54,903 bases of DNA from Chroococcus sp. CMT-3BRIN-NPC107 (GTDB lineage Bacteria > Cyanobacteriota > Cyanobacteriia > Cyanobacteriales > Chroococcidiopsidaceae): contig JAHHGY010000018.1 of the NCBI GenBank assembly GCA_019359635.1, positions 1 through 54,903 of the forward strand, given 5' to 3'. The notes beneath the pieces were generated by a model. It did not search any database. It saw nothing but the letters and a program-made list of their open reading frames with translations, and was not told where the DNA came from. This document shows, piece after piece, positions 54,831 to 54,903 of this stretch (positions are counted from its first letter, which is position 1; each line of letters begins with the position of its first letter). Position numbers and translations under genes: made by a program.

Positions 54831-54903
54831 ATGAAAGGAGTGCTTTACCACGCTTACGGGTATTGTGAACGAACTCAAAGAACCCCAAATACAAGGGTAA
54901 TCT
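54831..54903 (+). CDS. Start of a possible zinc alcohol-dehydrogenase-like gene (partial, perhaps frameshifted)
   Basis: ATG 54831 opens MKGVLYHAYG, which resembles the first strand of zinc-dependent alcohol/formaldehyde dehydrogenases. After ten residues the resemblance continues in the +1 frame (IVNELKEPQIQG), which then meets TAA. This suggests a decayed copy, or chance. An upstream in-frame ATG is at 54807. The window ends before it can be judged. Confidence 0.25.
   Translation, partial: MKGVLYHAYGYCERTQRTPNTRVI

Overview
The window comes from a cyanobacterium. GCGATCGC (HIP1) octamers are scattered through it, psbN and psbH sit in the usual divergent pair, and there are cyanobacterial family proteins (UPF0182, Ycf22/MlaD type, NADH dehydrogenase-SelD fusion, glycine-rich RRM protein). 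Composition is moderately AT-rich. The gene content would suit a unicellular Chroococcidiopsis/Gloeocapsa-like lineage, but I cannot fix the genus from sequence alone.

Layout. 1-7.1 kb: tail of an unknown gene, topA with a strong terminator, a SWIM zinc-finger gene, a VWA gene, and convergent mlaF-mlaD lipid-transport genes. 7.7-10.6 kb: an exported amine/L-amino-acid oxidase followed by an exported RidA-like protein, a secreted Pro/Ser-rich protein with a trinucleotide microsatellite, and tRNA-Gly. 10.7-17.5 kb: an RND efflux pump with its adaptor, and the selD fusion. 18.2-26.5 kb: a di-haem cytochrome c peroxidase-like protein, an unknown 487-residue protein, a GH38 mannosidase, and an SDR/HxlR divergent pair. 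26.6-39.4 kb is housekeeping: psbN, psbH, tatA, pth, rpsU, an RRM protein, a propeller-transglutaminase fusion, a P-type ATPase, recF, an amidase, UPF0182 and tRNA-Cys. 39.7-44.1 kb is accessory: a dead IS1-type transposase, a Rieske oxygenase divergent from a TetR regulator with an IS1-like zinc ribbon at its C-terminus, and an RloA/RloB pair resembling AbiL-type phage defence.

44.2-54.7 kb is the most interesting part. A divergent XRE-cupin regulator precedes nine tightly packed co-directional genes: four subunits resembling heterotetrameric sarcosine oxidase, a type III-like glutamine synthetase, a GNAT acetyltransferase, and three glutamate-synthase-like pieces (class II amidotransferase, GXGXG domain, FMN domain). 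This is the gene set of the N-methylglutamate pathway of methylotrophic bacteria: mgdABCD, gmaS and mgsABC. The predicted cycle is methylamine + glutamate to gamma-glutamylmethylamide (GmaS), then transfer to 2-oxoglutarate to give N-methylglutamate (MgsABC), then oxidation back to glutamate with the methyl group passed to tetrahydrofolate (MgdABCD). In a phototroph it would most plausibly serve to use methylated amines as a nitrogen source. The operon carries many HIP1 sites, so it appears long resident, whereas the neighbouring RloAB segment has none that I can see.
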